Source: Oleispira antarctica RB-8 (GTDB lineage: Bacteria > Pseudomonadota > Gammaproteobacteria > Pseudomonadales > Oceanobacteraceae). Taken from it: 64,000 nucleotides of DNA. The DNA is taken from contig FO203512.1 of assembly GCA_000967895.1 (NCBI GenBank), positions 1,387,350 to 1,451,349 of the forward strand. The letters run 5' to 3'. The notes beneath the pieces were generated by a model. That model ran no database searches and was not told the DNA's origin. It saw nothing but the letters and a program-made list of their open reading frames with translations. Position numbers and translations under genes: made by a program. The stretch's first letter is position 1; each line of letters opens with the position of its first letter. Positions 9,053 to 17,529 of the stretch are shown piece after piece.

Positions 9053-9655
9053 ATGAGCGTATTAGTCGGTAAAAAAGCCCCAGATTTCACAGTTCCAGCG
9101 GTACTTGGCAACGGCACAATCGTTGACGAGTTTTCTTTGTCAGAAACCATCAATGGCAAGTACGGCATCGTATTTTTCTACCCATTAGATTTCACTTTCG
9201 TATGTCCTTCTGAGTTGATCGCTTTGGATCACCGCATGGATACTTTCACTAAACTAGGTGTTGAAGTAATCGGTGTTTCTATCGATTCTCACTTCACTCA
9301 CAATGCTTGGAGAAATACGCCAATCAATAAAGGCGGTATTGGCCCAGTTAAGTACACTTTGGCCGCTGATATCGATCACGGTATCGTTAAAGCATACGAC
9401 GTTGAGACGGAAGGTGGTGTTGCACTCCGTGGCGCATTTATCATCGATAAAGAAGGTGTTGTTCGTTCACAGATCATCAATGACCTTCCACTAGGCCGTA
9501 ACATGGACGAGCTAGTACGTTTAGTTGAAGCTCTACAGTTCCATGAAGAGCATGGCGAAGTGTGTCCTGCTGGCTGGAACAAAGGCGACAAAGGTATGGA
9601 CGCTTCTCCAGAAGGCGTTGCTAAGTACCTAGCAGACGAATCTGACAAACTTTAA
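9053..9655 (+). CDS. 2-Cys peroxiredoxin (AhpC/TSA family)
   Basis: A 200-residue cytoplasmic thiol peroxidase that reduces hydrogen peroxide and organic hydroperoxides. The peroxidatic Cys51 lies in DFTFVCPSE and the resolving Cys171 in EVCPAGWNKGDKG, as in typical 2-Cys enzymes. I chose ATG 9053 because GGAG precedes it and the family begins at about this point; an in-frame GTG at 9008 would run through the inverted repeat. It is a single gene with its own terminator. No ahpF or thioredoxin reductase gene is adjacent. Codon use suggests strong expression. Confidence 0.95.
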   Translation: MSVLVGKKAPDFTVPAVLGNGTIVDEFSLSETINGKYGIVFFYPLDFTFVCPSELIALDHRMDTFTKLGVEVIGVSIDSHFTHNAWRNTPINKGGIGPVKYTLAADIDHGIVKAYDVETEGGVALRGAFIIDKEGVVRSQIINDLPLGRNMDELVRLVEALQFHEEHGEVCPAGWNKGDKGMDASPEGVAKYLADESDKL

Positions 9656-9676
9656 GTTATAGAAGTCAGTCTATGA

Positions 9677-9705
9677 AAAGGCCTCGCATTGCGGGGCTTT
9701 TTTTT
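9677..9705 (+). terminator. Rho-independent terminator of the peroxiredoxin gene
   Basis: GCCTCGC (9681-9687) pairs with GCGGGGC (9691-9697) with one T-G wobble, an ATT loop and a run of eight T. An A-run precedes it. Confidence 0.9.
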
Positions 9706-9783
9706 GCCTGTTCATTACGGCCATCTTTGCGCATCAAAAAATCTTATCTAAGCTTAATGGGAATAGATTAAAAGGATAGAAAA

Positions 9784-10167
9784 ATGCCCATTATTCGTAT
9801 TAGCTCATTAGCACTCTCTGATAATTTAGACATGAAGCAAGTGATGCAAGCACTAAGCAGTGGTATCTCTAGAGATGTAAGAATAGAGCAGGCACAGTTG
9901 TCTTTAAGTTGGCAGATTATTGAAGCTAATCACTATATTGCTAAAGGAGAAGTAGCGGAAACACAGCCAAGTCATACTCATCCCATTTTAGTCGAATTGT
10001 TAATACCAGAGGTACTGAGCAAAGATTTATCTGAAAAAATCATGCACTCTTTGGCTCATCGACTCGGCAAAGAACTGAACTTTCCTGTGAGTAATATATT
10101 CATTTACGAGCGCCAATTAGCCTCGCAGCAAGTATTTGAGGAGGGGATGATCGCTAATTGGGCTTAA
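9784..10167 (+). CDS. Tautomerase/MIF-fold family protein (DUF1904-like)
   Basis: A 127-residue protein beginning Met-Pro (MPIIRISSL). Removal of Met would expose an N-terminal proline, the catalytic base of the 4-oxalocrotonate tautomerase/MIF superfamily. The predicted order beta-alpha-beta-beta-alpha-beta fits one tautomerase protomer of MIF length, and FVS-like NIFIYERQ lies near the end. It resembles DUF1904 proteins such as Vibrio VC0714 (from memory). AAAGGATAGAAAA precedes the ATG. Substrate is unknown. It stands alone between the peroxiredoxin gene and convergent cti. Confidence 0.6.
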   Translation: MPIIRISSLALSDNLDMKQVMQALSSGISRDVRIEQAQLSLSWQIIEANHYIAKGEVAETQPSHTHPILVELLIPEVLSKDLSEKIMHSLAHRLGKELNFPVSNIFIYERQLASQQVFEEGMIANWA

Positions 10168-10241
10168 CTAATTGAGCCTATTTAAATGAGTGTATGACCT
10201 GCGAACTTATCGCGATGTAGATGAAGTCAGGTGCTTAGCTT

Positions 10242-12653
10242 CTAGCGATTTTCTAGTCGATTATAATCAAGTAAGCCTGATTGTAGAGGTTCCTTATTAT
10301 TGAACCAAGTATGTAATTCATCACTGTGTTTCCAAAAGTTTTTATTATTACGTCGAATACCGAATTGATCTAATAAATTAGCGTAATCGTCTTCATTCTC
10401 AAGGGTGCTAATCTGTTCAACAAATTGTTGTAAACGAAATTCATGGACTCTGAATAATACGCTAGGGTAACTACCAATAATGCCAGGTACGATGGTTAAA
10501 TAATCTTCTTTGGGTAGTAGGTTTATATTTTCTAATAATAAGCTCGAGATGTTGCTATGGCCCGTATTTCGAATCAAGGTAAAGACTTGCTGCTGGCCCA
10601 AATTATTCACTAAAGTAATAAGGGAAAGTTCAGGTACTATATTCGCTCGTTCGCCTTGAATTCGATTTATTCTTGCGAGCAATGCACTGTGTTCAAATGG
10701 GATGCTGGCATTATAAATATCGTATTTATGCGTTATAACTGGATCAAGCTTTTCTTTTAACATGCCAAATAATTCAATCTTTGGGCGTACTGTTCGATAA
10801 GGGATTTTTGCTTCGTGTACCACCTGTGTTTCATAGTCAATAAGATGCTGTTTTATACGACTGTTGGTATCTCTATACCAGTAGTCTGCTAACTTGAGGC
10901 GTTCATCTTGTGGCAGCAGTGCAAGAAAATTAAACTCACCTTCAATGCGTAGAAAATCCATATAAAGGCGAGTAATCAGTTGGTGGCCAACATTTCCGTA
11001 GACATCAAACTCAGCGACTAATAAATAATGGATGCGCTCTAACAGCGGGTAGTCAATGATCCAGGCCGTTTTAGGGTTTTGCCCAACAAATCCTTTAACG
11101 ACGGTAGAACTATCAAAGTGGCGGAAAATGGTCAGTGCGGCATTAGGGTTCTTTTGATCGCCATCCCAAATATAATCCAGTGGCGACTCTTTTGGTTTAG
11201 CAAAACTCTGATTGATAAATGTACTTTTATCACTTAAGTACTGGCTGTGGGATTTAGAAAGCTTTGACCAAGATTTAATGATGGCGCTGTTAACTTTTTC
11301 TTCACCAGGTAAGCGCAAGTTGTCTCTGTGTTCGGATAAAAATTGATTGTAGTTTGAGCTTGATTGTTTTTCTGGATCGATAAACGCAACCCAAAAATGA
11401 TCATCAATCACATTCAGAGCGACTTGTCCTCGACAAACGGGACCTTTAATAAATCCCATTATTGTAAATTCGGCTTCTTCTAGCATAAAGCGATAGCGAG
11501 AATTCATCGGAATATCTTTGAATACCGCAAGAGGATTTACCGCAATATCAGCGTCGTAACTGGGTAACTTTTTTACGTGATAGTCAGGAGTAATAAATAA
11601 TTTCTTCATCCACTCTAAACGTTGTTGGTTAAATGCATAAGGTAAGTGCGATTTAGAAACAATCGATTCATTGACGATCTGTAGGCGATAATAAATGCGC
11701 TTTACTTTAGGGTCGTCATACGGACGGCGAGTTGCAATAATATCGATCGCCTGCGGGGCTGGAGTGGATGATCGTACGAGCTTGAAATAGTATTTCGGTT
11801 TTTCGGTTTGAGGTTGGGTGGTAAATAAAGGCAGCCTAGAAAAATAAATATTGGCTAAAAATAAATGTTCATAAATATAGCGACTACTGAGCTGATGCTT
11901 TAAAGACGATTGATTAAAGAATATTTCCCAGTGTTTAATTTGTTCGCTTATCTCTTTTGGAGGCATTTGCTGAGCGACCATAGGAGAGCCTTTTTTCAAC
12001 CATTCGGCCAAACGATTGTGTTCGCGATCGGTTAATCCAGGTAAGCCATAAGGCATTCCCCATAATGGCTCATTTTTAGATGCACTGTCGAACTCATCGA
12101 TGCTAGCACACTGTTGTTCTCTATTTAGACCTAATGAAAAATCATCATTTAAAATGCGACCCTCGGGTAAGGGATGTTGTTTTTTTAATTGTAAGAATTG
12201 ATAAATTAGGCTGCGTTCTAAATTAATATTGTCGGTTTGATTACGATCGTTAAGCACATTGAAAAAACCTTTCGTTCGCCACTCATCGACACTGCTAGCA
12301 TCAATCCCTAGGCGAGTAGGCTCACTGTTTAATATTCGAGTACCATTATAAACGCGGTCTTTATTAGCACCGCGCTCGATCCCTGCTGCTGACGATAACT
12401 TTAATTGGCAAGGAGCGTCATAGCAACCATGACAAACAACACAGCGCTTATCAATAAGGGGTTGTATGTCATTTAAATACGCTTGCCCTAAATCAGAGTC
12501 TTGATGAACTGCTCGGTTGGGAGGATCAACTTTCCCGAAGAGCTTATCCAATTCAAAGTAATCAATACTTATTGAAGCACAACCCCCTAAAATAGCGGTT
12601 AATAGTAAGTACTTAGTCAGTGAACTGAGGCGGGAATATATCGTGTATTTCAT
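10242..12653 (-). CDS. cti: Fatty acid cis/trans isomerase
   Basis: An 803-residue haem protein that converts cis to trans unsaturated acyl chains in membrane phospholipids, a fast stiffening response to solvents, heat and salt in Pseudomonas, Vibrio and marine relatives. The c-type haem motif CVVCH is at residues 71-75, followed by the family pattern CYDAPCQLKL and AGIERGANKDRVYNGTR. The N-terminus has a hydrophobic segment ending LGGC (Cys25), a lipoprotein signal, so the enzyme may be anchored on the periplasmic side of a membrane. Length is slightly above the usual 760-790. It lies 46 bases after the cNMP/rhodanese gene on the same strand and might be cotranscribed with it. Confidence 0.93.
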   Translation of the reverse strand: MKYTIYSRLSSLTKYLLLTAILGGCASISIDYFELDKLFGKVDPPNRAVHQDSDLGQAYLNDIQPLIDKRCVVCHGCYDAPCQLKLSSAAGIERGANKDRVYNGTRILNSEPTRLGIDASSVDEWRTKGFFNVLNDRNQTDNINLERSLIYQFLQLKKQHPLPEGRILNDDFSLGLNREQQCASIDEFDSASKNEPLWGMPYGLPGLTDREHNRLAEWLKKGSPMVAQQMPPKEISEQIKHWEIFFNQSSLKHQLSSRYIYEHLFLANIYFSRLPLFTTQPQTEKPKYYFKLVRSSTPAPQAIDIIATRRPYDDPKVKRIYYRLQIVNESIVSKSHLPYAFNQQRLEWMKKLFITPDYHVKKLPSYDADIAVNPLAVFKDIPMNSRYRFMLEEAEFTIMGFIKGPVCRGQVALNVIDDHFWVAFIDPEKQSSSNYNQFLSEHRDNLRLPGEEKVNSAIIKSWSKLSKSHSQYLSDKSTFINQSFAKPKESPLDYIWDGDQKNPNAALTIFRHFDSSTVVKGFVGQNPKTAWIIDYPLLERIHYLLVAEFDVYGNVGHQLITRLYMDFLRIEGEFNFLALLPQDERLKLADYWYRDTNSRIKQHLIDYETQVVHEAKIPYRTVRPKIELFGMLKEKLDPVITHKYDIYNASIPFEHSALLARINRIQGERANIVPELSLITLVNNLGQQQVFTLIRNTGHSNISSLLLENINLLPKEDYLTIVPGIIGSYPSVLFRVHEFRLQQFVEQISTLENEDDYANLLDQFGIRRNNKNFWKHSDELHTWFNNKEPLQSGLLDYNRLENR

Positions 12654-12699
12654 AGTCTGTAAAAACGTAACGAACCAAGCTGCAGGATAACAAAATTCG

Positions 12700-13734
12700 T
12701 TAACGAGTTAAACAAACAGCATTGAAGCCTGACTCTGTCATAATATAAGCCGCAACTTCACTGCGACGACCACCATCACAATAGACGACGTAATGAAAAT
12801 CATGATTCATGGTATTGAGCTTTTCACGAATATGATTGAGAGGGACATTCTCACTATTTTTTAGGGGGTCGTGGCGGAACTCTTGTGGGCGACGAACATC
12901 AATTAGCACCGTTCCCGAATCACCTTCATCCATTTGAATGTGCAGCTCTTCCATTGAAATTGACTTAATAATAGGTTTTTTCAATAGCTCATCAAAATCA
13001 ACTTTGTCTAAAACCATTAGCGTGCCGTTGCTGGCCATGGTGACGGTTGCATTACGGACACTTTCGGCAATGAGAGCATCTTCACCAAAGCAATGTCCTG
13101 TTTGAATGGCCGCTAATACTTTTTCTTTATGTCCATAGCCTTGTGTGACAATCGCCCGCCCGCTTTTAATTACGTAAAACTCTTGCCCTTGTGCTTCTTC
13201 TTTAACGATAATTTCGCCGATTTTTACATCACGTTCTGTAAATCGAGCCAGTAATTTTTGAATATTGGCGGGTGGAATACGTGTAAATAGTGGAGAGGTC
13301 AGTAGTGCATCCATCCAATCGAGTGCATCAGAAGCATTTAAATCTGGGTCTTGCTCTTCTAACTCTTCTGAAAGTTGCGACCAGGTTGTGACAAGATCAA
13401 GGTAGTCACGATTAATACTGTAAAACTGGCACGGTGATGTTGTGATCGCAGACGTTCGATGAATATGCGAGCTGTTATCTAAGGCTAGGTAGTTATCATC
13501 GCTGTTTGCGGCCACTTTCGTGATGTTAAAATTCTCGTCCGCTAAGTCAATATCACCACTGATCAGGAAGTGGCATTCATTGTCTTTATTACCGCGCTTA
13601 AAAAGAATCTTCCCTTTCTCTAAGGTATGCACCCGAAACTGGTTGGTTAAATCTTCAATACACGCGGCCGTTAAATAATCAAAAGGGATGAATCCCTTTA
13701 GCTGCTTTGAATTGATACTGCTCGAAGTTGTCAT
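12700..13734 (-). CDS. Double cyclic-nucleotide-binding domain plus rhodanese protein
   Basis: A 344-residue cytoplasmic protein. The first cNMP-binding-like domain spans about residues 15-115 (HTLEKGKILFKRG...CHFLISGDIDL). The second spans about 145-255, with the better phosphate-binding cassette FGEDALIAESVRNATV. A rhodanese domain follows from about 262, with catalytic Cys319 in YCDGGRRS. The protein ends at NAVCLTR, soon after the active-site helix, so the usual final rhodanese strand (GG-x-W) is missing or short. There is no HTH, so it is not a CRP-type transcription factor. It may sense a nucleotide and transfer or bind sulfur. It sits just upstream of cti on the same strand, which hints at a shared membrane-stress role (inference). 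Confidence 0.85.
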   Translation of the reverse strand: MTTSSSINSKQLKGFIPFDYLTAACIEDLTNQFRVHTLEKGKILFKRGNKDNECHFLISGDIDLADENFNITKVAANSDDNYLALDNSSHIHRTSAITTSPCQFYSINRDYLDLVTTWSQLSEELEEQDPDLNASDALDWMDALLTSPLFTRIPPANIQKLLARFTERDVKIGEIIVKEEAQGQEFYVIKSGRAIVTQGYGHKEKVLAAIQTGHCFGEDALIAESVRNATVTMASNGTLMVLDKVDFDELLKKPIIKSISMEELHIQMDEGDSGTVLIDVRRPQEFRHDPLKNSENVPLNHIREKLNTMNHDFHYVVYCDGGRRSEVAAYIMTESGFNAVCLTR

Positions 13735-13857
13735 ACTCGTCTTCTTAAAAATGTTACTGCCAATGTAATCGTTACTTTAACTATAGCTAAACTTGCAGTT
13801 AGGGGAAATTCTTAAGTAAATTCAATGCTCCGAGGCTCAGGAGTTAGGGCTAAGGGA

Positions 13858-14553
13858 TCAAACAGACTGATCGGGCAGCTGAATATGTTCTAGCAAGTCT
13901 CTAGGGTGCGTATTCGGGCTAAAAGGGATACGACCTAGGCAAGGGGCTTGAATGTGTTGTTCAAGATAGAGAAGGTTAGCGTCTTGTTCGCTCATGTTGG
14001 CATCAATGTGATTCGCCACCCAGCCGATAAAATTGAGACTAGAGGCGAGAATCAATTCCTGAGTTAACAATGCGTGATTAATACAGCCTAGTTTCATACC
14101 GACGACAAGTATGACATCGTGATTCAGCTGCTGAGCAAAGTCAGCCAGCGTATTGTTTTCATTAATGGGGACTAGCCAGCCTCCGGCCCCCTCTATTAGA
14201 TGTAAGTCTGCCTGCTGTTCTAACGCTGGCTTACAGCGATCGAGTAAGTTAGTTAATGTAAGCGGTGCTTGGTTTAGCTCGGCGGCAATGTGCGGAGCTA
14301 TAGCTTGAGGGAAAGCAACGGGGTTGTGAATAGCATAGCTTTGCTTAATGCTGCTTGCGGCTTGCAGCAACAAAGCGTCATCGTTGTGCCATTCACCGGT
14401 GGGGCTTTGCTCTGTGGACCAGACGCAACCTGCGGCAATGGGCTTAAGTCCAAACGATGAAAGGCCTAATGATTGAGCTTTGTATAATAACATTGATGCG
14501 ACCCGTGTTTTCCCCGCATCGGTGTCGGTGCCCGTAATGAATAATTTATGCAT
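13858..14553 (-). CDS. bioD: Dethiobiotin synthetase
   Basis: A 231-residue ATP-dependent enzyme that closes the ureido ring of 7,8-diaminopelargonate with CO2 to form dethiobiotin. The P-loop is GTDTDAGKT at residues 8-16. KPIAAGC (substrate-binding Lys) and EGAGGWLVPI follow, as expected for the family. I chose the ATG at 14553 over an in-frame TTG at 14568 because the family begins MxKxxFITGTDT. It is the last gene of the bioF-bioH-bioC-bioD operon, 31 bases after bioC. Confidence 0.95.
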   Translation of the reverse strand: MHKLFITGTDTDAGKTRVASMLLYKAQSLGLSSFGLKPIAAGCVWSTEQSPTGEWHNDDALLLQAASSIKQSYAIHNPVAFPQAIAPHIAAELNQAPLTLTNLLDRCKPALEQQADLHLIEGAGGWLVPINENNTLADFAQQLNHDVILVVGMKLGCINHALLTQELILASSLNFIGWVANHIDANMSEQDANLLYLEQHIQAPCLGRIPFSPNTHPRDLLEHIQLPDQSV

Positions 14554-14584
14554 GGAATACAAACTCAATAATTAAAAGTGATGG

Positions 14585-15484
14585 TTAGCGTTTACGGGCA
14601 ATGATCCAAATAAGGTCATAGGTGAGTGGTAAACTCTGCTCAGAATTACAGACGTCACGATACGATTTCTCTAGTTGCCTCAAGCGTTCACGTCCACCTA
14701 ACCCAGGTCTGCGCCCAGAATTTACATTCGTTGCACCAATGGCTTTTAATTCTTTTAATAAACGGGACAGGCTTTCGTGCTGCTGTACGATTTCCTTTTG
14801 TTGAATGATTTCAATATCAAAGAAAGCCTCGCATTGCTCGATAATTTGTTGCTTTGAACTGAACTGATTAACATGAATAAATGGGTCTACTTGTTGCCAA
14901 GCGGCTTTCAATTCATGCATGGTTCGAGGGCCCAGTGTTGCAAAAGCAAACAAACAACCAGGTTTTAGCACGCGCTGAGCTTCATCAAATAAGTCACGTA
15001 TTTCCTCACTCCACTGCACCATTAAGTTTGAATAAATCCCATTGAAACTATTGTTAGCGAAAGGTAAGTTTTCAGCATCGGCGGTTACTGCGTGAAACGG
15101 ACGTTGGGTGAGTTTTTCGTTACTGGCAAGACACATACCATGAGCGAGATCGGCTCCTGTAATATATTGTGCCCCCTGTTGTAATAGCGTCGGTACAGCA
15201 AAACCTGTACCGCAGCCAAGATCTAGCCAATGACCTGACATGCTTTCTTGCGTACGGAGATGTAATTGCTCTATGTGCTGTGCGAGTTCTAGTGCCGAAA
15301 AGTGTTGGATGCGTGCCGCTTGATCATAAGACTGAGCCGCACGACTGAATTGACTTGCAACTTGCTGCTTCGCTCTTTGCTCACCCTTTACTGCTTCGCT
15401 TTGTTTGGCGTTTATATTCAGCTTGTGCTGGGCGCTGCTCGTTATAGAAGGTTCAGATAAACAGGTAGTCATGGAAGGATTCAT
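14585..15484 (-). CDS. bioC: Malonyl-ACP O-methyltransferase
   Basis: A SAM-dependent methyltransferase that masks malonyl-ACP so that fatty-acid synthase can make pimeloyl-ACP methyl ester, the first step of biotin synthesis. SAM motif I is LDLGCGTG, and the family N-terminal pattern QQVASQFSRAAQSYDQAA is present. The start is uncertain: an ATG at 15532 overlaps bioH but has no ribosome-binding site, the ATG at 15484 has GGAG very close, and another lies at 15472. Either way there is a non-conserved N-terminal extension of about 35-50 residues before the BioC domain. It is followed by bioD and preceded by bioH. Confidence 0.9.
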   Translation of the reverse strand: MNPSMTTCLSEPSITSSAQHKLNINAKQSEAVKGEQRAKQQVASQFSRAAQSYDQAARIQHFSALELAQHIEQLHLRTQESMSGHWLDLGCGTGFAVPTLLQQGAQYITGADLAHGMCLASNEKLTQRPFHAVTADAENLPFANNSFNGIYSNLMVQWSEEIRDLFDEAQRVLKPGCLFAFATLGPRTMHELKAAWQQVDPFIHVNQFSSKQQIIEQCEAFFDIEIIQQKEIVQQHESLSRLLKELKAIGATNVNSGRRPGLGGRERLRQLEKSYRDVCNSEQSLPLTYDLIWIIARKR

Positions 15485-15509
15485 AAGCTCCAAATCGTGA
15501 TAGAAAGTC

Positions 15510-16241
15510 TTAAGCACTGTCGGACTCAACATTGAGTTTAGAATAAACGGCCCATAAATATTTCTGAATCATTTCAGGCATTTGAATAAATAAAGCATGA
15601 CAGGCTGCTTCTATTAATACTGAATGACCTTGGCCGTGACTATGAGGAGGAGCAACCAAAGCATCGTGCTCAGCCAGTAAATGCAGGCATAAGCAATCGG
15701 CTTTTGGCATGGAAGTAAAATCGTACTGATCTAACCAACGCAGTTGTTTTCCCATGGCCAGTGACGCTTCTTCCTGTTGATGGGCCAACAATCGAATAAT
15801 GCCTTTAGGGGCTTTGGTTCCTTGAGCGCATAGGGCTAATAAGTGTACTTGAGTCTTTTGTGGCTTATCGTCGAAGCTTGCAATAAAGCCGTTAAATCGA
15901 ATTTGCGGCATACCATAGGGCCATTGTGGTGCTCGACAGAATTTAGGGGCTGTTGCCAGTGTAACGAGTGCAGCAGGTGCCGGCTGGCAATGGGCCACGG
16001 CTTCGGCTAAGGCGCCACCTAATGACCATCCAACTAAAATGGCATTTTGAGGAAGTGCTTGGCAAATTTCTTCAACTGCATCATCGAAGTGCTCATGATC
16101 AGACCAGCGATACCAATAATGCTGCCCTGGTAAATTGTGGGCGAGCTCTGTGAATACTTCAGCTTTAAAACCCCAGCCAGGGAACCATACCCAAGCTTGC
16201 GGGCTGTTACATTCAGAAGAAAATGCAAACTCAAGCGCCAT
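15510..16241 (-). CDS. bioH: Pimeloyl-ACP methyl ester esterase
   Basis: A 243-residue alpha/beta hydrolase that removes the methyl group added by BioC to release pimeloyl-ACP. The nucleophile Ser is in GWSLGG, the acid is in AEHDALV and the base His is in ACHALF. The N-terminal FPGWGF corresponds to the family's HGWG oxyanion region. It lies only 2 bases from bioF and just before bioC, which supports BioH over a general esterase. It is less like E. coli BioH in sequence than bioF or bioD are to theirs, as far as can be judged by eye. Confidence 0.88.
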   Translation of the reverse strand: MALEFAFSSECNSPQAWVWFPGWGFKAEVFTELAHNLPGQHYWYRWSDHEHFDDAVEEICQALPQNAILVGWSLGGALAEAVAHCQPAPAALVTLATAPKFCRAPQWPYGMPQIRFNGFIASFDDKPQKTQVHLLALCAQGTKAPKGIIRLLAHQQEEASLAMGKQLRWLDQYDFTSMPKADCLCLHLLAEHDALVAPPHSHGQGHSVLIEAACHALFIQMPEMIQKYLWAVYSKLNVESDSA

Positions 16242-16243
16242 AA

Positions 16244-17419
16244 TCAGTCTCCACCTTTATTAAGCATCAATAGGGTAACCAGAGCGGTCAATAAGTGATC
16301 GATATCTTGTTCAGTATGGCTGGCCGTTAAGGTTATGCGTAATCGAGCACTGCCTTTTGCGACGGTGGGGGGACGAATGGCAGTCACTAAAATTCCTAGC
16401 GGCTTTAACTGCTGACTAATTGCGACAGCCTTTGCATCATCGCCGATTAATAACGGCTGAATCGCGGTAGACGACGGCATAATATTAAGCTCTAAATACC
16501 GCGCTTGTTGGCGAAAATAAGTAATGTTTGAGGCTAAAACTTTTTGTCGTTCGCCACTCATCACAATGGCTAAATTGTCTTGCATCGCACTGGCTAAAGC
16601 AGCAGGTAATGCTGTGGTATAGATATACGGGCGGGCGAATTGAATTAAGTATTCAATTAAGTCTTCAGAACCCGCCACAAAAGCCCCGTAACCCCCCAAC
16701 CCTTTACCTAAAGTGCCCATGTAAATAGGGACTTGTTTGGATGATAAGTTTTGCTCGGCAATGCTGCCTGTATATTCGCCATTGCCCAATACACCAAATC
16801 CGTGAGCGTCATCAACCATTAATAGTGCTTCATGTTGCTGGCATATATCTGCAAGTTCACTCAGGTTTGCTTGATCACCATCCATACTGAAGACTGCGTC
16901 TGTTGCGACCAACGAAAGGCTGGATAACATTTTTTCTTGTTCGAGAAAATAGGCTAGATGAGTACTGTCGTTATGGCGATAGCGTCGCATTTTACAGCTA
17001 CTAATAAGGCCACCATCAATCAGCGAGGCGTGATTTAACTTATCTTGATATAGGTGATCTTGGCGATTCAATAGGGTTTGCAAAACGGCTAAATTGGCCA
17101 TGTAACCATTAGCAAACAATAACGCGCGAGGATAGCCAACAGAGTGCGCTAAGGCTTGCTCGAGTTGCTGGTGGGCTTGGCTATGACCACATACTAGATG
17201 AGAAGCACCACTGCCCATCCCCCAGGTCTTGGCGGCAACCATTAAAGACTCTGATTGTTGAGCCAAACCGAGATAGTCGTTACTGGAGAAATTCAATAGC
17301 GACTGGCCCTCTAAAATAATACGGGCGCCTTGTGGGCTAGCCACATTGATACGCTGACGCCAAAGGTTGTCTTCTTTGCGCTGTTGAATCGCCTGTTGAA
17401 TACGTTGCTGCCAAGACAT
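16244..17419 (-). CDS. bioF: 8-amino-7-oxononanoate synthase
   Basis: A 391-residue PLP enzyme that condenses pimeloyl-ACP with alanine to give 8-amino-7-oxononanoate. Visible family features are FSSNDYLGLA, GSGASHLVCGHSQAH, MVDDAHGFGVLG and the PLP Lys in MGTLGKGLGGYGAF (the usual form is TLGKALG). First gene of the minus-strand bio operon. Its promoter lies in the divergent region shared with bioA and overlaps the candidate BirA operator. Normal length for the family. Confidence 0.95.
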   Translation of the reverse strand: MSWQQRIQQAIQQRKEDNLWRQRINVASPQGARIILEGQSLLNFSSNDYLGLAQQSESLMVAAKTWGMGSGASHLVCGHSQAHQQLEQALAHSVGYPRALLFANGYMANLAVLQTLLNRQDHLYQDKLNHASLIDGGLISSCKMRRYRHNDSTHLAYFLEQEKMLSSLSLVATDAVFSMDGDQANLSELADICQQHEALLMVDDAHGFGVLGNGEYTGSIAEQNLSSKQVPIYMGTLGKGLGGYGAFVAGSEDLIEYLIQFARPYIYTTALPAALASAMQDNLAIVMSGERQKVLASNITYFRQQARYLELNIMPSSTAIQPLLIGDDAKAVAISQQLKPLGILVTAIRPPTVAKGSARLRITLTASHTEQDIDHLLTALVTLLMLNKGGD

Positions 17420-17440
17420 GCTATTGAATTAATCCCAAAC

Positions 17441-17469
17441 TCGACTTAATGAATAGAGGGCATCATAAT
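17441..17469 (+). promoter_or_regulatory. Candidate bioA promoter
   Basis: TCGACT (17441-17446) and CATAAT (17464-17469) are 17 bases apart, with 4/6 and 5/6 consensus matches. The -10 overlaps the bioF -10 on the other strand. The predicted start near 17476 lies just before the operator, giving a leader of about 54 bases before ATG 17530. Confidence 0.5.
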
Positions 17470-17489
17470 GCAGGAAATAAAACAGTCAA
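17462..17489 (-). promoter_or_regulatory. Sigma70-type promoter of the bioF operon
   Basis: On the minus strand TTGACT (17489-17484) and TATGAT (17467-17462) are separated by 16 bases, a close match to the sigma70 consensus. The -35 box lies inside the left half of the BirA-like operator, so a bound repressor would block it. Confidence 0.65.
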
Positions 17490-17515
17490 CCTAGTTTGGC
17501 TTGCATGGTTTACTA
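17483..17515. promoter_or_regulatory. Candidate BirA operator between bioF and bioA
   Basis: Half-sites CAGTCAACC and GGTTTACTA are separated by 15 bases. The known BirA box is TTGTAAACC-N15/16-GGTTTACAA; the right half matches 8/9 and the left about 6/9. Position between divergent bio genes is the same as in E. coli. It implies repression by biotin-loaded BirA, whose gene is not in this window. Confidence 0.75.
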
Positions 17516-17529
17516 ATGGTGAATTACAG

